Positions 1-8,852 of a stretch of 64,000 nt of DNA are shown here, in pieces. The notes beneath the pieces are model-generated. The model saw nothing but the letters and a program-made list of their open reading frames with translations. It was not told the origin of the DNA and did not search any database. The stretch comes from Undibacterium cyanobacteriorum (GTDB taxonomy: Bacteria; Pseudomonadota; Gammaproteobacteria; Burkholderiales; Burkholderiaceae_D), in NCBI RefSeq assembly GCF_031326225.1, contig NZ_CP133720.1:1736001-1800000 (forward strand), given 5' to 3'. A program made the position numbers and the translations under genes. How positions within the stretch are numbered: the stretch's first letter is position 1; every line of letters starts with the position of its first letter.

Positions 1-46
1 CAAAACGAATAGTCTATTGTGCAGGATGCCTCGGTGACTTATGAAG

Positions 47-80
47 AAAAAAGGCGGTCAGATTGCGTGACCGCCTTTTT
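47..80. terminator. bidirectional rho-independent terminator
   Basis: A perfect 10-bp stem, AAGGCGGTCA (51-60) with TGACCGCCTT (68-77) and a 7-nt loop, has an A-run on its left and a T-run on its right, so it can end transcription on both strands. It probably serves uup from the right and a gene beyond the left edge. Confidence 0.85.
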
Positions 81-137
81 GTTTTTTATTGCTGGAATTT
101 TGGTGAGTCTAAGTAGACTAAAAAATGAGCCAAAAAA

Positions 138-2069
138 TCAAGCACCCAACACTTCCCAACGCTCCAGCGCTTCGAGCAACAAGCCATCAATTTCTTCAAA
201 TCGATCATTGAGTTTTTTGACTTCCTCTGGCGATGCGGATTTATAAAAATCTCCATCGGCGAGTTTGTCGGAGATGGTTTTTTGCTCGACTTCGAGGCTA
301 GCAATTTTGTTCGGTAATTCTTCTAATTCGCGTTGTTCTTTGTAGCTGAGCTTGCGTGGTTTTTCTTCGCTCTTGCCTTTACTTGCATTGCTCGCGCTAG
401 TGCTCTCCGTCGCATTGGAAGATCCTGTTTTTGCATCAGACTTTGCTTTGGAAGTGGCGCTGCTATTGGGGTTGGCTGCCTTGTACGCTTCCCAATCGCT
501 GTAACCACCTATGTACTCCTTCCACAGGCCATCACCTTCAGAGGCGATGACTTGGGTCACGACATTGTCCAAGAACATGCGGTCATGGCTGACGAGGAAC
601 ACGGTGCCTTCGTAGTCTTCCAACAGTTCTTCTAACAATTCTAAGGTGTCGATATCGAGGTCATTGGTCGGTTCGTCGAGCACCAAAACATTGGCTGGTT
701 TGGCGAATAGCCGTGCCAATAACAAGCGATTGCGCTCACCACCGGACAGTGTTTTCACAGGAGAACGAGCACGTTCTGGCGCGAACAAGAAGTCACCCAA
801 GTAGGACATCACATGCTTACGTTGACCGTTGATTTCAACGAAGTCACTGCCGGGCGAAATCGTATCAGCCAGACTGGCTTCCTCGTTGAGCTGGGCGCGC
901 ATTTGGTCGAAATAGGCGACTTGCAAACGGCTGCCTTGTTTGATCGTACCGCGATCTGCTTGCTCTTCACCGAGGATGAGTTTGAGCAGGGTGGTTTTAC
1001 CCGCACCGTTTTGTCCAATTAAACCTATCTTGTCACCGCGCAAAATGATGCTAGAGAAGTCGCGCACGATTGTTTTGTCGCCATAGCTCTTGGAGATATT
1101 GTCGAGTTCTGCCACGATTTTGCCGGACTTCTCGCCAGTCGTAATGTCCAAGCGCACCTGACCTTGTTGTTCACGTCGAGCCGCGCGTTGTAGTCGCAGA
1201 TTTTCTAAGCGTTTGACGCGACCTTCATCGCGCACACGACGAGCCTTGACACCTTTGCGGATCCACACTTCTTCTTGCGCCAAGAACTTATCAAACTTCG
1301 CCGCTTCGACTTCTTCGATCTCGAGCAACTCAGCTTTGCGAGTTTGGTAAGTCGTGAAGTTGCCGGGGAAAGACAGCAATTTGCCGCGATCTAATTCGAT
1401 GATGCGGGTCGAGACATTGTCGAGGAAGCTACGATCATGGGTAATGAAGAGTATGCTGCCGCGGAATTCTTTGAGCAAAGTTTCTAACCATTTGATCGAC
1501 GCAAAATCCAAATGGTTGGTCGGTTCGTCGAGTAACAAAACATCTGGCGCGCTGACCAAGGCGCAGGCAAGAGCCACACGTTTCTTCATCCCGCCCGACA
1601 AGGTGCTCATGACGGCGTCGCGCTCCAGATTGAGGCGATTCAGTGTTGTCTCAACGGTGTTTTCCAGATTCCACGCATTGGCCGCGTCGAGCTTGACTTG
1701 GATGTCATGCATGCGATCCATTAACTTCGCATCGTCGTCGCCGCCAAAGCTGGCCGTTAATGTTTCATATTCCGCGAGCAGACTCGGCAATTCGCCCAAG
1801 CCTTGCGCCACCGCGTCGAACACCGTCATCTCAGGGTCAAATTGCGGCTCTTGTTCGACGTAAGCGATTTTCAGATTTTGTTGCATGACCAGCAGGCCAT
1901 CATCCATCTTGAAACGGCCAGCGATGATCTTCAATAAAGACGATTTACCAGTACCGTTGCGACCGATGAGACCAATGCGTTCGCCAGTTTCGAGCGAAAA
2001 TTCTGCGTGATCGAGAAGAGCAAAGTGACCAAACGCCAACTGGGCGTTACTTAATGAAATGACTGCCAT
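138..2069 (-). CDS. uup: ABC-F family ATPase Uup
   Basis: Cytosolic ABC-F protein with two ATP-binding cassettes and no membrane domain. Family members act on ribosomes or on branched nucleic acid structures; Uup mutants in other bacteria change the precise excision of transposons. The first cassette shows GRNGTGKSS (Walker A), LSGGMKKR (signature) and LLLDEPTNHLD (Walker B). The second shows GQNGAGKTT, LSGGERNR and LVLDEPTNDLD. The charged Lys/Glu-rich C-terminus (about residues 560-643) fits the DNA-binding coiled coil typical of Uup. Translation is placed at the ATG at 2069 (643 aa) because the family begins MxxISLxN there; an in-frame extension upstream to 2222 is poorly supported. No clear ribosome binding site precedes the ATG. 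Monocistronic. Confidence 0.9.
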   Translation of the reverse strand: MAVISLSNAQLAFGHFALLDHAEFSLETGERIGLIGRNGTGKSSLLKIIAGRFKMDDGLLVMQQNLKIAYVEQEPQFDPEMTVFDAVAQGLGELPSLLAEYETLTASFGGDDDAKLMDRMHDIQVKLDAANAWNLENTVETTLNRLNLERDAVMSTLSGGMKKRVALACALVSAPDVLLLDEPTNHLDFASIKWLETLLKEFRGSILFITHDRSFLDNVSTRIIELDRGKLLSFPGNFTTYQTRKAELLEIEEVEAAKFDKFLAQEEVWIRKGVKARRVRDEGRVKRLENLRLQRAARREQQGQVRLDITTGEKSGKIVAELDNISKSYGDKTIVRDFSSIILRGDKIGLIGQNGAGKTTLLKLILGEEQADRGTIKQGSRLQVAYFDQMRAQLNEEASLADTISPGSDFVEINGQRKHVMSYLGDFLFAPERARSPVKTLSGGERNRLLLARLFAKPANVLVLDEPTNDLDIDTLELLEELLEDYEGTVFLVSHDRMFLDNVVTQVIASEGDGLWKEYIGGYSDWEAYKAANPNSSATSKAKSDAKTGSSNATESTSASNASKGKSEEKPRKLSYKEQRELEELPNKIASLEVEQKTISDKLADGDFYKSASPEEVKKLNDRFEEIDGLLLEALERWEVLGA

Positions 2070-2461
2070 AGGAAGGAGGCGCTGACCATCAAGATCAAAC
2101 GCGTAGAAATAGTTGAAAAGGCGTAGAAATGCCGCAAAGGCGCTATTGTACGCTAGCTGGGACCATAATTCATACGTAGAGCGATCGTTAACTAACAAAC
2201 GATTCTCCAACTCTGACTGCATTCATCATGAGTAAATCGAGTCGCTTTGTCTAGCGACGTGGCAGTTCAGGTCGATCGTCGATTGATTGTTAGAGTGCGC
2301 TCAGGTAAGATGGCGCGCTTCTCGACATGGTGAGCGGCATATTGCTCGCTGACTTTGTTAAGAGATAGTTCTCGTGAAAGTTTTGCCGGATCTCGACAAG
2401 TGCCTCAAGCAGGCATAGCTCGCTTGATCCGATAACACGTATTTTTGTAGAGCCTGAGAGT
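2070..2461. other. intergenic region between uup and tRNA-Arg
   Basis: This stretch separates the divergently arranged uup and tRNA-Arg genes and must hold both promoters. I see no convincing -35/-10 pair, hairpin or conserved reading frame in it. Confidence 0.5.
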
Positions 2462-2536
2462 CTCTCCGTAGCACAATGGATAGTGCACATGCCTCCTAAG
2501 CGTGGGATACAAGTTCGATTCTTGTCGGAGGGACCA
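2462..2536 (+). tRNA. tRNA-Arg (anticodon CCT)
   Basis: The full cloverleaf can be drawn: acceptor CTCTCCG with CGGAGGG (one U-G pair), D stem GCAC/GTGC, anticodon stem CATGC/GCGTG enclosing loop CTCCTAA, a 4-nt variable loop, and T stem ACAAG/CTTGT. The anticodon CCT reads AGG. Discriminator A is followed by an encoded CCA (2534-2536). Length is 75 nt including CCA. A reading frame on the opposite strand through this gene is an artefact. No strong terminator follows. Confidence 0.93.
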
Positions 2537-2872
2537 AGCTTCTACCCGCAATTCTTTTTCCTTAATTCTGACTTTCGCGCGATTCTGAATCTCGCTCCAG
2601 TCGTCGCCCGATAGATTGCCTCGCCGCATTTGTAAAGCCTTTTCAGAAAGGTTGTGCTTTCTTTGCAATGGCCCGAGTTTTTGCATTTATTGCGCAGTTA
2701 AATTCGGGTAGGATGTTGGTCTACCAAAAAGCTGCCTCAATTGATCAAAAAGCTAGGTGATTTGTTAAAGTGGTATCTTCACTTTGCGATGTATCAAAGG
2801 CTGCGAAAGGGAAACGGGCATAATGCGCCGGTTTTCTGAACACAACAATGATAAAACCACCGAGAGAAGAAT
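2537..2872. other. intergenic region upstream of gcdH
   Basis: Leader of gcdH and tail of the tRNA-Arg transcript. It holds no convincing gene. The only clear signal is the GAGAGAAGA ribosome binding site just before the gcdH start. Confidence 0.5.
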
Positions 2873-4048
2873 ATGGCAAAAGTAGCATTTCAATGGGACG
2901 ATCCACTGTTATTGAATTCCCAATTGACCGAAGAAGAACGCATGGTGCAGGATGCCGCGCGCGCCTATTGCGAAGAGAAATTGGCACCGCGTGTCTTGGA
3001 AGCCTTCCGTAACGAAAAAACAGATCCAGCTATTTTCCGTGAGATGGGCGAGTTGGGTTTGTTGGGCTCCATGATACCAAGTGAATACGGTGGTGCAGGC
3101 TTGAACTATGTTTGCTACGGCTTGGTGGCGCGTGAAGTAGAGCGTATCGATTCCGGTTACCGTTCCATGATGAGTGTGCAATCCTCGTTGGTGATGGTGC
3201 CGATCAATGAATTTGGTAGCGAAGCGCAGAAGCGTAAATATCTGCCGAAATTGGCTACTGGCGAGTGGATTGGTTGCTTCGGTTTGACTGAACCAAATCA
3301 CGGATCTGATCCAGGCAGTATGGTGACCCGCGCCAAAACTGTGGATGGCGGTTACTTGTTGACGGGTTCTAAAATGTGGATCACGAATAGCCCAATCGCC
3401 GATGTATTTGTGGTCTGGGCGAAAACGGATGATGGCCGCATTCGCGGTTTCATTTTGGAAAAAGGCTGGAAAGGCCTGACTGCACCTGCGATTCATGGCA
3501 AAGTGGGTTTGCGCGCTTCGATCACGGGTGAAATCGTGATGGATGAAGTGTTCGTTCCAGAAGAAAACTTGATGCCAGGCGTAGAAGGCTTGAAAGGCCC
3601 ATTCACTTGTTTGAATTCAGCCCGCTACGGTATCGCTTGGGGTGCTATCGGTGCGGCGGAATTCTGCTGGCATACTGCACGTCAATACACCATGGATCGT
3701 TTGCAATTTGGTAAGCCTTTGGCGGCAAACCAGTTGGTGCAAAAGAAATTGGCGGATATGCAAACCGAAATCACCTTGGCCTTACAAGGCTGCTTGCGCT
3801 TGGGTCGTATGAAAGATGAGGGCACAGCAGCGGTTGAAATTACGTCCATCATGAAACGTAATTCTTGCGGCAAGTCTTTGGAAATCGCCCGTACCGCTCG
3901 CGATATGCTCGGCGGCAATGGTATCTCTGATGAATTTGGCATCGCTCGTCATTTGGTGAATTTGGAAGTGGTGAATACCTACGAAGGTACCCACGATATT
4001 CACGCTTTGATTTTGGGTCGTGCACAAACCGGTATCGCAGCATTCTAA
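2873..4048 (+). CDS. gcdH: glutaryl-CoA dehydrogenase
   Basis: FAD-dependent acyl-CoA dehydrogenase of 391 aa that oxidises and decarboxylates glutaryl-CoA to crotonyl-CoA in lysine, tryptophan and benzoate-type degradation, passing electrons to ETF. Seen in the protein: the N-terminal helical domain, the substrate/FAD signature around CFGLTEPNHGSDPGSM, the WITNSP segment, and the C-terminal YEGTHDIHALILGRAQTG, whose Glu is the catalytic base position in this family and whose pattern separates GcdH from short-chain acyl-CoA dehydrogenases. The start has a good site, GAGAGAAGA, a few bases upstream. It stands alone, followed by a terminator ahead of pyrF. Length is normal for the family. Confidence 0.93.
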   Translation: MAKVAFQWDDPLLLNSQLTEEERMVQDAARAYCEEKLAPRVLEAFRNEKTDPAIFREMGELGLLGSMIPSEYGGAGLNYVCYGLVAREVERIDSGYRSMMSVQSSLVMVPINEFGSEAQKRKYLPKLATGEWIGCFGLTEPNHGSDPGSMVTRAKTVDGGYLLTGSKMWITNSPIADVFVVWAKTDDGRIRGFILEKGWKGLTAPAIHGKVGLRASITGEIVMDEVFVPEENLMPGVEGLKGPFTCLNSARYGIAWGAIGAAEFCWHTARQYTMDRLQFGKPLAANQLVQKKLADMQTEITLALQGCLRLGRMKDEGTAAVEITSIMKRNSCGKSLEIARTARDMLGGNGISDEFGIARHLVNLEVVNTYEGTHDIHALILGRAQTGIAAF

Positions 4049-4136
4049 AAACGGAATCAGAGCATCGCGTTGCTGCTAGCGTGGTAGCAACTTGGTGCCA
4101 CCATGTTTTTGAGTGCTGGGCATCGTTTATAATGGA

Positions 4137-4162
4137 GGGATGGCGCTTGCCATCCCTTTTTT
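4137..4162 (+). terminator. rho-independent terminator after gcdH
   Basis: Perfect 8-bp stem GGGATGGC/GCCATCCC with a GCTT loop followed by six T. It lies 88 bp after gcdH and upstream of the preferred pyrF start, which argues against the longer pyrF reading that would run through it. Confidence 0.9.
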
Positions 4163-4205
4163 GCTTCTACATCGTATTTTCATCGTTTTTTCATTCAGGA
4201 CTGCC

Positions 4206-5024
4206 GTGACTTTCATACAAAAACTCTCACAAGCTTGGACCTCCAATCAATCTTTGCTTTGCGTTGGTTTGGATCCAGATATCAAAAAGTTTCCGGCAGA
4301 ATTTGCAAGTCAACCCGATGCCATCTTCGCTTTTTGCAAAGCGATTATCGATGCGACCGCAGATGTCGCTTGCAGCTTCAAACCACAAATTGCTTATTTC
4401 GCGGCTTTGCGCGCCGAGGATCAGTTGGAAGAGATTTGCCGTTATTTGAAGCAGAACTATCCGCATATTCCTATCGTACTCGACGCTAAGCGCGGTGATA
4501 TTGGTGCCACTGCGGAGCAGTATGCCCGCGAAGCCTTTGAGCGTTACGAAGCGGATGCGGTTACCGTCAATCCTTACATGGGATTTGACTCGGTCGCGCC
4601 TTATTTGGAATGGAAAGACCGCGGTGCCATCGTATTGTGTCGTACTTCGAATGCTGGCGGTTCTGATTTACAGTTTTTGGATGTTGGCGGTAAGCCTTTG
4701 TATCAACACGTGGCCCATTTAGTCGCGGACAAATGGAATACCAATGGACAATGTGCCTTGGTCGTTGGTGCGACCTTCCCGAATGAAATCGCCCAAGTGC
4801 GTGCCTTGGTGGGGGACATGCCGCTCTTGATTCCAGGTGTTGGCGCTCAAGGTGGTGACGTCGAATCCACTGTCAAAGCAGGTCGCACTGCGAATGGCAC
4901 TGGCATGATGATTAATTCCTCACGCGCGATTTTGTATGCGAAAACCAATGAAGGCGAAAGCTTCAGCGCTGCAGCGCGTCGGGTTGCGTTGGAAACGCGT
5001 GATGCGATTAATTTGTATCGATGA
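4206..5024 (+). CDS. pyrF: orotidine 5'-phosphate decarboxylase
   Basis: Last enzyme of de novo UMP synthesis: decarboxylation of OMP to UMP in the cytosol. The 272-aa form belongs to the longer subfamily 2 of PyrF. Key parts seen: LCVGLDPD near the N-terminus, the catalytic motif VLDAKRGDIG (Lys and Asp residues of the OMP decarboxylase site), NPYMGFDS, and the phosphate loop LIPGVGAQGGD. The frame is open upstream to 4113, but that extension crosses a strong terminator. I therefore choose the GTG at 4206, which gives the usual start MTFIQKLSQAW and has AGGA six bases upstream. The stop overlaps the next ORF by four bases (ATGA). Confidence 0.92.
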   Translation: MTFIQKLSQAWTSNQSLLCVGLDPDIKKFPAEFASQPDAIFAFCKAIIDATADVACSFKPQIAYFAALRAEDQLEEICRYLKQNYPHIPIVLDAKRGDIGATAEQYAREAFERYEADAVTVNPYMGFDSVAPYLEWKDRGAIVLCRTSNAGGSDLQFLDVGGKPLYQHVAHLVADKWNTNGQCALVVGATFPNEIAQVRALVGDMPLLIPGVGAQGGDVESTVKAGRTANGTGMMINSSRAILYAKTNEGESFSAAARRVALETRDAINLYR

Positions 5025-5329
5025 CCCAAACTAAGGCGCCACAAGAGAAGAAGCGATTAAGCTTAGCTAAAGATCGCCGGAATACATTCGGCGAAAATAG
5101 TAAAGCATCTCGCAAAGGTATCCCATTTGCGAAAGCGCGAACAATTCGCGCTGAGCGGCACGCACAAGATCAAATACTGAGTCAAACGTCGATAACGAAG
5201 TCTGATGAAGATCTTACTGAGCTTGAAATGCGTGTTCGATCTACCAAACCAAGGCAGTGGCGCAAATCACCCGATAAGCCACTTGGCCTTGTCCTATTGA
5301 AGCGGTCTGTAAAGCGCGTTGTAGTCTAA
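5021..5329 (+). CDS. small basic hypothetical protein, coupled to pyrF
   Basis: A 102-aa reading frame that starts in the ATGA overlap with the pyrF stop, which suggests translational coupling. The product is very rich in Lys and Arg (motifs such as KKRLSLAKDRR and RKGIPFAKARTIRAERHAQ) with no membrane segment, cysteine motif or signal peptide. I do not recognise a family. The composition would suit a nucleic-acid or ribosome-associated protein, but that is a guess. A hairpin at 5481-5518 could end the pyrF transcript beyond it. It could also be a non-coding open frame. Confidence 0.5.
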   Translation: MTQTKAPQEKKRLSLAKDRRNTFGENSKASRKGIPFAKARTIRAERHAQDQILSQTSITKSDEDLTELEMRVRSTKPRQWRKSPDKPLGLVLLKRSVKRVVV

Positions 5330-5480
5330 AAAAGCCGCCCCTCATGAAGCGCTCGACAATGTTAATTTTTACGAGCGAACCGGAGTCGCGGCGCTCCATT
5401 GGGGTTTCAACGAATTCTCATATCAGACTGTGTGGGAAAATTGATTTTTCAGCGCTTGCAAAATAGATGAAAAGCAGGAA

Positions 5481-5518
5481 GGCTCTCCGCATGCAATGTG
5501 ATTTGAGAGCCGTCTTTT
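5481..5518 (+). terminator. probable terminator between convergent pyrF unit and cinA
   Basis: Stem GGCTCTC (5481-5487) with GAGAGCC (5505-5511) and a long 17-nt loop, then GTCTTTT. It sits between two convergent transcription units. Confidence 0.55.
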
Positions 5519-5534
5519 GATAGATCCAATTTTC

Positions 5535-6029
5535 TTAAGGCAGCTTCAACTCTTCCACCAATCGCAACAACTTTGCCATCGCATGTTCAACCGTTTGTTG
5601 CCGTACGCTGTGGCGATCGCCTTGGAAAACTTTACGTTCAGTATGCGTGATGCCAGCAACTCGCCAGCCGAAACATACGGTGCCGACTGGTTTGCCGGGA
5701 ACTGCACCGGTGGGGCCAGCGATCCCAGTGGTGGATAGCGCGACATGCGCTTCGGAATGTGCTACCGCGGCTTCCGCCATCGCTGCGGCGATTTCTTCGC
5801 TAACTGCGCCGTGTTGGGCAATTAAGGACGCGGGGATATTCAGCATCTCGGTTTTCGAAGAGTTGGAGTAGGACACGAAACCGCAATCAAACCACTCCGA
5901 AGAACCGGGAATCTCGGTGAGCGCACAGCAGACGCCGCCGCCGGTGCACGATTCAGCGACACTGAGAATGAGCTTGCGGGACTTGAGTGCTTCACCGACT
6001 TTGTGAGCAAGGTCTAACATGTCTGTCAT
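5535..6029 (-). CDS. cinA: CinA C-terminal domain protein, nicotinamide-nucleotide amidohydrolase (PncC type)
   Basis: Single-domain CinA/PncC protein of 164 aa. The family hydrolyses nicotinamide mononucleotide to nicotinate mononucleotide, salvaging NAD breakdown products. Diagnostic stretches: LSVAESCTGGG, GFVSYSNSSK, GAVSEEIAAAMAEAA and STTGIAGPTGAVPGKPVGTVC. The N-terminal molybdopterin-binding-like COG1058 domain of full-length CinA is absent, which is common in proteobacteria. The ATG at 6029 is chosen because GAGGAGAT lies just upstream; the upstream His-rich extension is unlikely. It is on the same strand as pgpA and thiL but 258 bp further on, so it may have its own promoter. Confidence 0.9.
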   Translation of the reverse strand: MTDMLDLAHKVGEALKSRKLILSVAESCTGGGVCCALTEIPGSSEWFDCGFVSYSNSSKTEMLNIPASLIAQHGAVSEEIAAAMAEAAVAHSEAHVALSTTGIAGPTGAVPGKPVGTVCFGWRVAGITHTERKVFQGDRHSVRQQTVEHAMAKLLRLVEELKLP

Positions 6030-6287
6030 GATCGTATCTCCTCTCGTGTGATGGTGGCGATGGCGGAAGGAAGTTCTGCTCAATTATGTCAATGCATGAC
6101 GCAATTATCCCTTGCCATCGAACTTTTACTTTACCACCAGCGCTTTGACTTGCGTGAACTTTTTGATCGGCTGTCGCCAATGCGGCACGGGCAAACGAAA
6201 GCAACACTAAACCGTGCTTGAGTTTGAAAAAAGGGGGAGTGATTGCTTGGAACTTTCAGGCTACAAGTTTTAAGCGCAGATCCAAAT

Positions 6288-6800
6288 TTAAAACGTGCGC
6301 CACAGAGCAAAGACTAGCAAGGTAAAAAATGCCGCGACGATATCGTCAAACATGACCCCAAAACCGCCTTTGAACTTTCGGTCAAAAAAGCCGATTGGTG
6401 GTGGCTTGACCATATCGAAAAAACGGAAGAGAAGAAAGGCATACAGCTGCGTACTTAAGGGAGTTGGCATGACAAAGATTAGTACCAACCACATCGCGAT
6501 GATCTCATCCCAGACCATGCTGCCATGATCAGCGACACCCAGATTTTTTCCCGTGACGCTGCAAGCCCAAACACCGATGACATAACCAAGTACGACAATG
6601 ATGCCCCAATTGAGTGGCGTGAAAAATTGTGGCCAGCGAGCGCTGAGGACGACGAAACTGAGCCATCCAAAAAGTGTGCCGCAAGTGCCGGGGACGATGG
6701 GTGATAAGCCACTACCGAAACCTTGTGCGATCCAATGTGCGGGATGGCGCAACATGAAAGAGGCGCGTGGTTTCAAAATGGGAGTAGAGGGATCAGTCAT
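6288..6800 (-). CDS. pgpA: phosphatidylglycerophosphatase A
   Basis: Integral membrane phosphatase (170 aa) that removes the phosphate from phosphatidylglycerophosphate to give phosphatidylglycerol. Family hallmarks: GFGSGLSPIVPGTCGTL near the N-terminus, DHGSMVWDEIIAMW in the middle, and FRFFDMVKPPPIGFFDR followed by GGFGVMFDDIVAA, which carry the acidic residues of the site. Several hydrophobic helices are evident. It starts only 3 bp after the thiL stop, the usual thiL-pgpA order, so the two are almost certainly co-transcribed. Confidence 0.93.
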   Translation of the reverse strand: MTDPSTPILKPRASFMLRHPAHWIAQGFGSGLSPIVPGTCGTLFGWLSFVVLSARWPQFFTPLNWGIIVVLGYVIGVWACSVTGKNLGVADHGSMVWDEIIAMWLVLIFVMPTPLSTQLYAFLLFRFFDMVKPPPIGFFDRKFKGGFGVMFDDIVAAFFTLLVFALWRTF

Positions 6801-6803
6801 GGC

Positions 6804-7772
6804 TTAGTCTGAAGTGAAATGATCGAAACCCTTGAGCTGGTGTTGATAAACCTGACCGTGGGCGTCCAATAAACGTAGACCTGGTTCTGCTTCAATGCTG
6901 CCGACGCGAGTGACTGCCGTTCCGCTACTTTGGCCCGCGGCTAGAACGGCTACGCGCTGATGCACAGGAGCCGTGAAACACAGCTCGTAATCGTCACCAC
7001 CTGCCAATGTGAAGGTACGTCGTAAATCCACAGTTTGCTGGGCGAGAACGGGACCGGCCGGTAGTAAGTCAACATTGAGGCAAGCGCCGACTCGTGAGCG
7101 ATCGAGAATATGGCCAAGGTCGCCGATCAAGCCATCCGAAATATCGAGGGCAGCGTTGGCCACGCCGAGTAATGACTGTCCCAAGGCAATGCGTGGCGTT
7201 GGCCTATGCATACGCGTTGCTGCTTGCTGATGCAATTCAGCACTCAGCGTATGTTCTTTCCAATAGCCAGCGAGCGCCAGTCGTGCATCGCCGAGGGTGC
7301 CGGAAATCCAAATATCATCGCCCACTTGCGCCGCATCGCGACGCAGCGCTTGGCCGTGAGGCAGTTCACCAAAAATGGTGATGCAAATCGTCAATGGACC
7401 TTTGGTTGTGTCACCGCCGATTAATTTGCAATCGTGTTCATCCGCCAGAGCAAACATTCCTTGTGCGAAGCCTTCTAACCAAGTTGGGTTGGCTTCGGGA
7501 AGGGCAAGTGCCAAAGTAAAGGCCACTGGCTTGGCACCCATTGCCGCAAGATCTGAAAGATTGACGGCGAGGCATTTATGCCCCAATCCGACAGGATCGG
7601 CATCGGGGAAAAAGTGGCGTCCCGACACCAGCATATCGCTGGAGATCGCCAGTTGCTTGTTCGGATGGGGTTGAAGAATGGCGCAATCATCGCCGATGCC
7701 AAGGGTAATCTGATCACCCTCGGTGCGACGCGAGTCAAAGTAATGTTTGATGAGTTCGAATTCGGAAAGCAT
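6804..7772 (-). CDS. thiL: thiamine-monophosphate kinase
   Basis: Cytosolic ATP-dependent kinase (322 aa) making thiamine pyrophosphate from thiamine monophosphate. The PurM/ThiL fold is shown by LGIGDDCAIL near the start, SDMLVSGRHF, NLSDLAAMGA, GGDTTKGPLTICITIFG, ALDISDGLIGDL and the C-terminal AGGDDYELCFT. It leads the thiL-pgpA pair. No ribosome binding site is visible; a TACAAT hexamer lies about 6 bases before the ATG, so the message may start at or next to the start codon (inference). Confidence 0.93.
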   Translation of the reverse strand: MLSEFELIKHYFDSRRTEGDQITLGIGDDCAILQPHPNKQLAISSDMLVSGRHFFPDADPVGLGHKCLAVNLSDLAAMGAKPVAFTLALALPEANPTWLEGFAQGMFALADEHDCKLIGGDTTKGPLTICITIFGELPHGQALRRDAAQVGDDIWISGTLGDARLALAGYWKEHTLSAELHQQAATRMHRPTPRIALGQSLLGVANAALDISDGLIGDLGHILDRSRVGACLNVDLLPAGPVLAQQTVDLRRTFTLAGGDDYELCFTAPVHQRVAVLAAGQSSGTAVTRVGSIEAEPGLRLLDAHGQVYQHQLKGFDHFTSD

Positions 7773-7851
7773 GCGCTATTGTACAAAATCGATGCGCGTT
7801 CGTCCGACTTTTCCGTTGTGGCGCCAATCTTTAAAGATTCGTGTTGATCGC

Positions 7852-8355
7852 TTATTTTAATTCGAGGCTGTGACTGTCGTGCGCGATCTGAACTTCGCCA
7901 AAGGTGAGGAATAAACTGATTTCAGGCTTAATCATGACTCGGTAGGTACCTTTTGCATTGCCTAAACGCATCGCTAGTGCGGTCAGTTCCCACGCACGTT
8001 GTTCTGTGCAAAGTATGCGTCCTTTGGTCAGTTCACTTGATTTTTGTTCTTTGCCAAAGGTACGTACATTCATCGCGTCACCAGCTAATCCTGGTAGCAC
8101 CGATGGATGATTCCAAGCCCACAAGAAACTAGAGTCGTCATGATGATAGGTGCCGATAATTTGTGCAGGTGCAAGTGCAAAAGAGCCGTCGTTAAAGGTC
8201 AATAATAATTGACCAGAATTTTGATCTAGATGCCAGGAGCTTTCTTCGCCCAAGCGCCAAGTAGAGTTGTGCAGCATGTTCGCGACAACAGCATCATTCG
8301 CACTGGCGGTGATCAGAGACTCGAGACTGAAATTGTCTTTATAAATGGTGACCAT
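7852..8355 (-). CDS. DUF6882-like hypothetical protein
   Basis: A 167-aa soluble protein without signal peptide. The middle and C-terminal part (FLWAWNHPSVLPGLAG, then the VRTFGKEQKSSELT segment and a final GTYRVMIKPEISLFLTFGEV) resembles the DUF6882 family, whose members carry a conserved W-x-W-x-N/D-P motif and have no known function. It lies 79 bp upstream of thiL on the same strand and may be expressed separately. No strong ribosome binding site precedes the ATG. Confidence 0.7.
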   Translation of the reverse strand: MVTIYKDNFSLESLITASANDAVVANMLHNSTWRLGEESSWHLDQNSGQLLLTFNDGSFALAPAQIIGTYHHDDSSFLWAWNHPSVLPGLAGDAMNVRTFGKEQKSSELTKGRILCTEQRAWELTALAMRLGNAKGTYRVMIKPEISLFLTFGEVQIAHDSHSLELK

Positions 8356-8852
8356 AAATCATAACTGACGTGACCAAGCGTGCCTCGATAAATGCAAGTG
8401 CATTTCAAAACAAAATATTTTTACTTCGTTTTGAATGAACTTAGACTTTGGAGACAGTTGTGGTCGGCGATTCCCTCGTGCTTTGGATAGTGTGATTCAT
8501 CAAGCACGTACTATTGTTTTTTAACAGCATTATTTTTTGTATCCGAGACCATACTGGAAACATTGCTACTTGGCAAACGAAAAAGAGCGGGAATGGTGTG
8601 TGTGATTGGAGAGTGTTGTAATTATTGTGGTTTGCTCTTAAGCACTGCCGTTCTTAGAGCGTTTTTAGAGCCGTTTACATGTAAGTCCTTGCTTGATGCA
8701 AATGCAGACTGGCTAGATGATTTTGTAGCTAGCGAAAAAGAGGGCGCAAGCAAGGGGGGGTGTCATCCGAAGCGATGGCGGGGCAGCTCTCCGCATCAAA
8801 GCGGAGAGGTGAAGGACTTGTTTTGAATGCTTTTGTGGTGGTTTGCTTGATC
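8356..8852. other. intergenic region with two inverted repeats
   Basis: About 500 bp without a convincing gene. It holds an 8-bp inverted repeat TTCAAAAC (8404-8411)/GTTTTGAA (8428-8435) just upstream of the DUF6882 gene, and a perfect hairpin CTCTCCGC (8787-8794)/GCGGAGAG (8801-8808) with a 6-nt loop close to the end of the rubredoxin reductase gene, which may act as its terminator although no T-run follows on either strand. An 87-codon open frame here starts with TTG, has no ribosome binding site and no recognisable motif. Confidence 0.5.

Noticed and set aside
2405..2686. 93-codon frame on the minus strand
   Set aside because: It runs antisense through the tRNA-Arg gene; its peptide is a translation of the tRNA complement.
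2909..3496. 195-codon minus-strand frame inside gcdH
   Set aside because: Shadow of a conserved gene, with low-quality composition and no start signal.
4113..4205. N-terminal extension of pyrF
   Set aside because: It would read through a strong terminator hairpin and lacks similarity to PyrF starts; the GTG at 4206 has a ribosome binding site.
8563..8826. 87-codon frame between the DUF6882 and rubredoxin reductase genes
   Set aside because: TTG start, no ribosome binding site, no motif, and it ends over a perfect hairpin.
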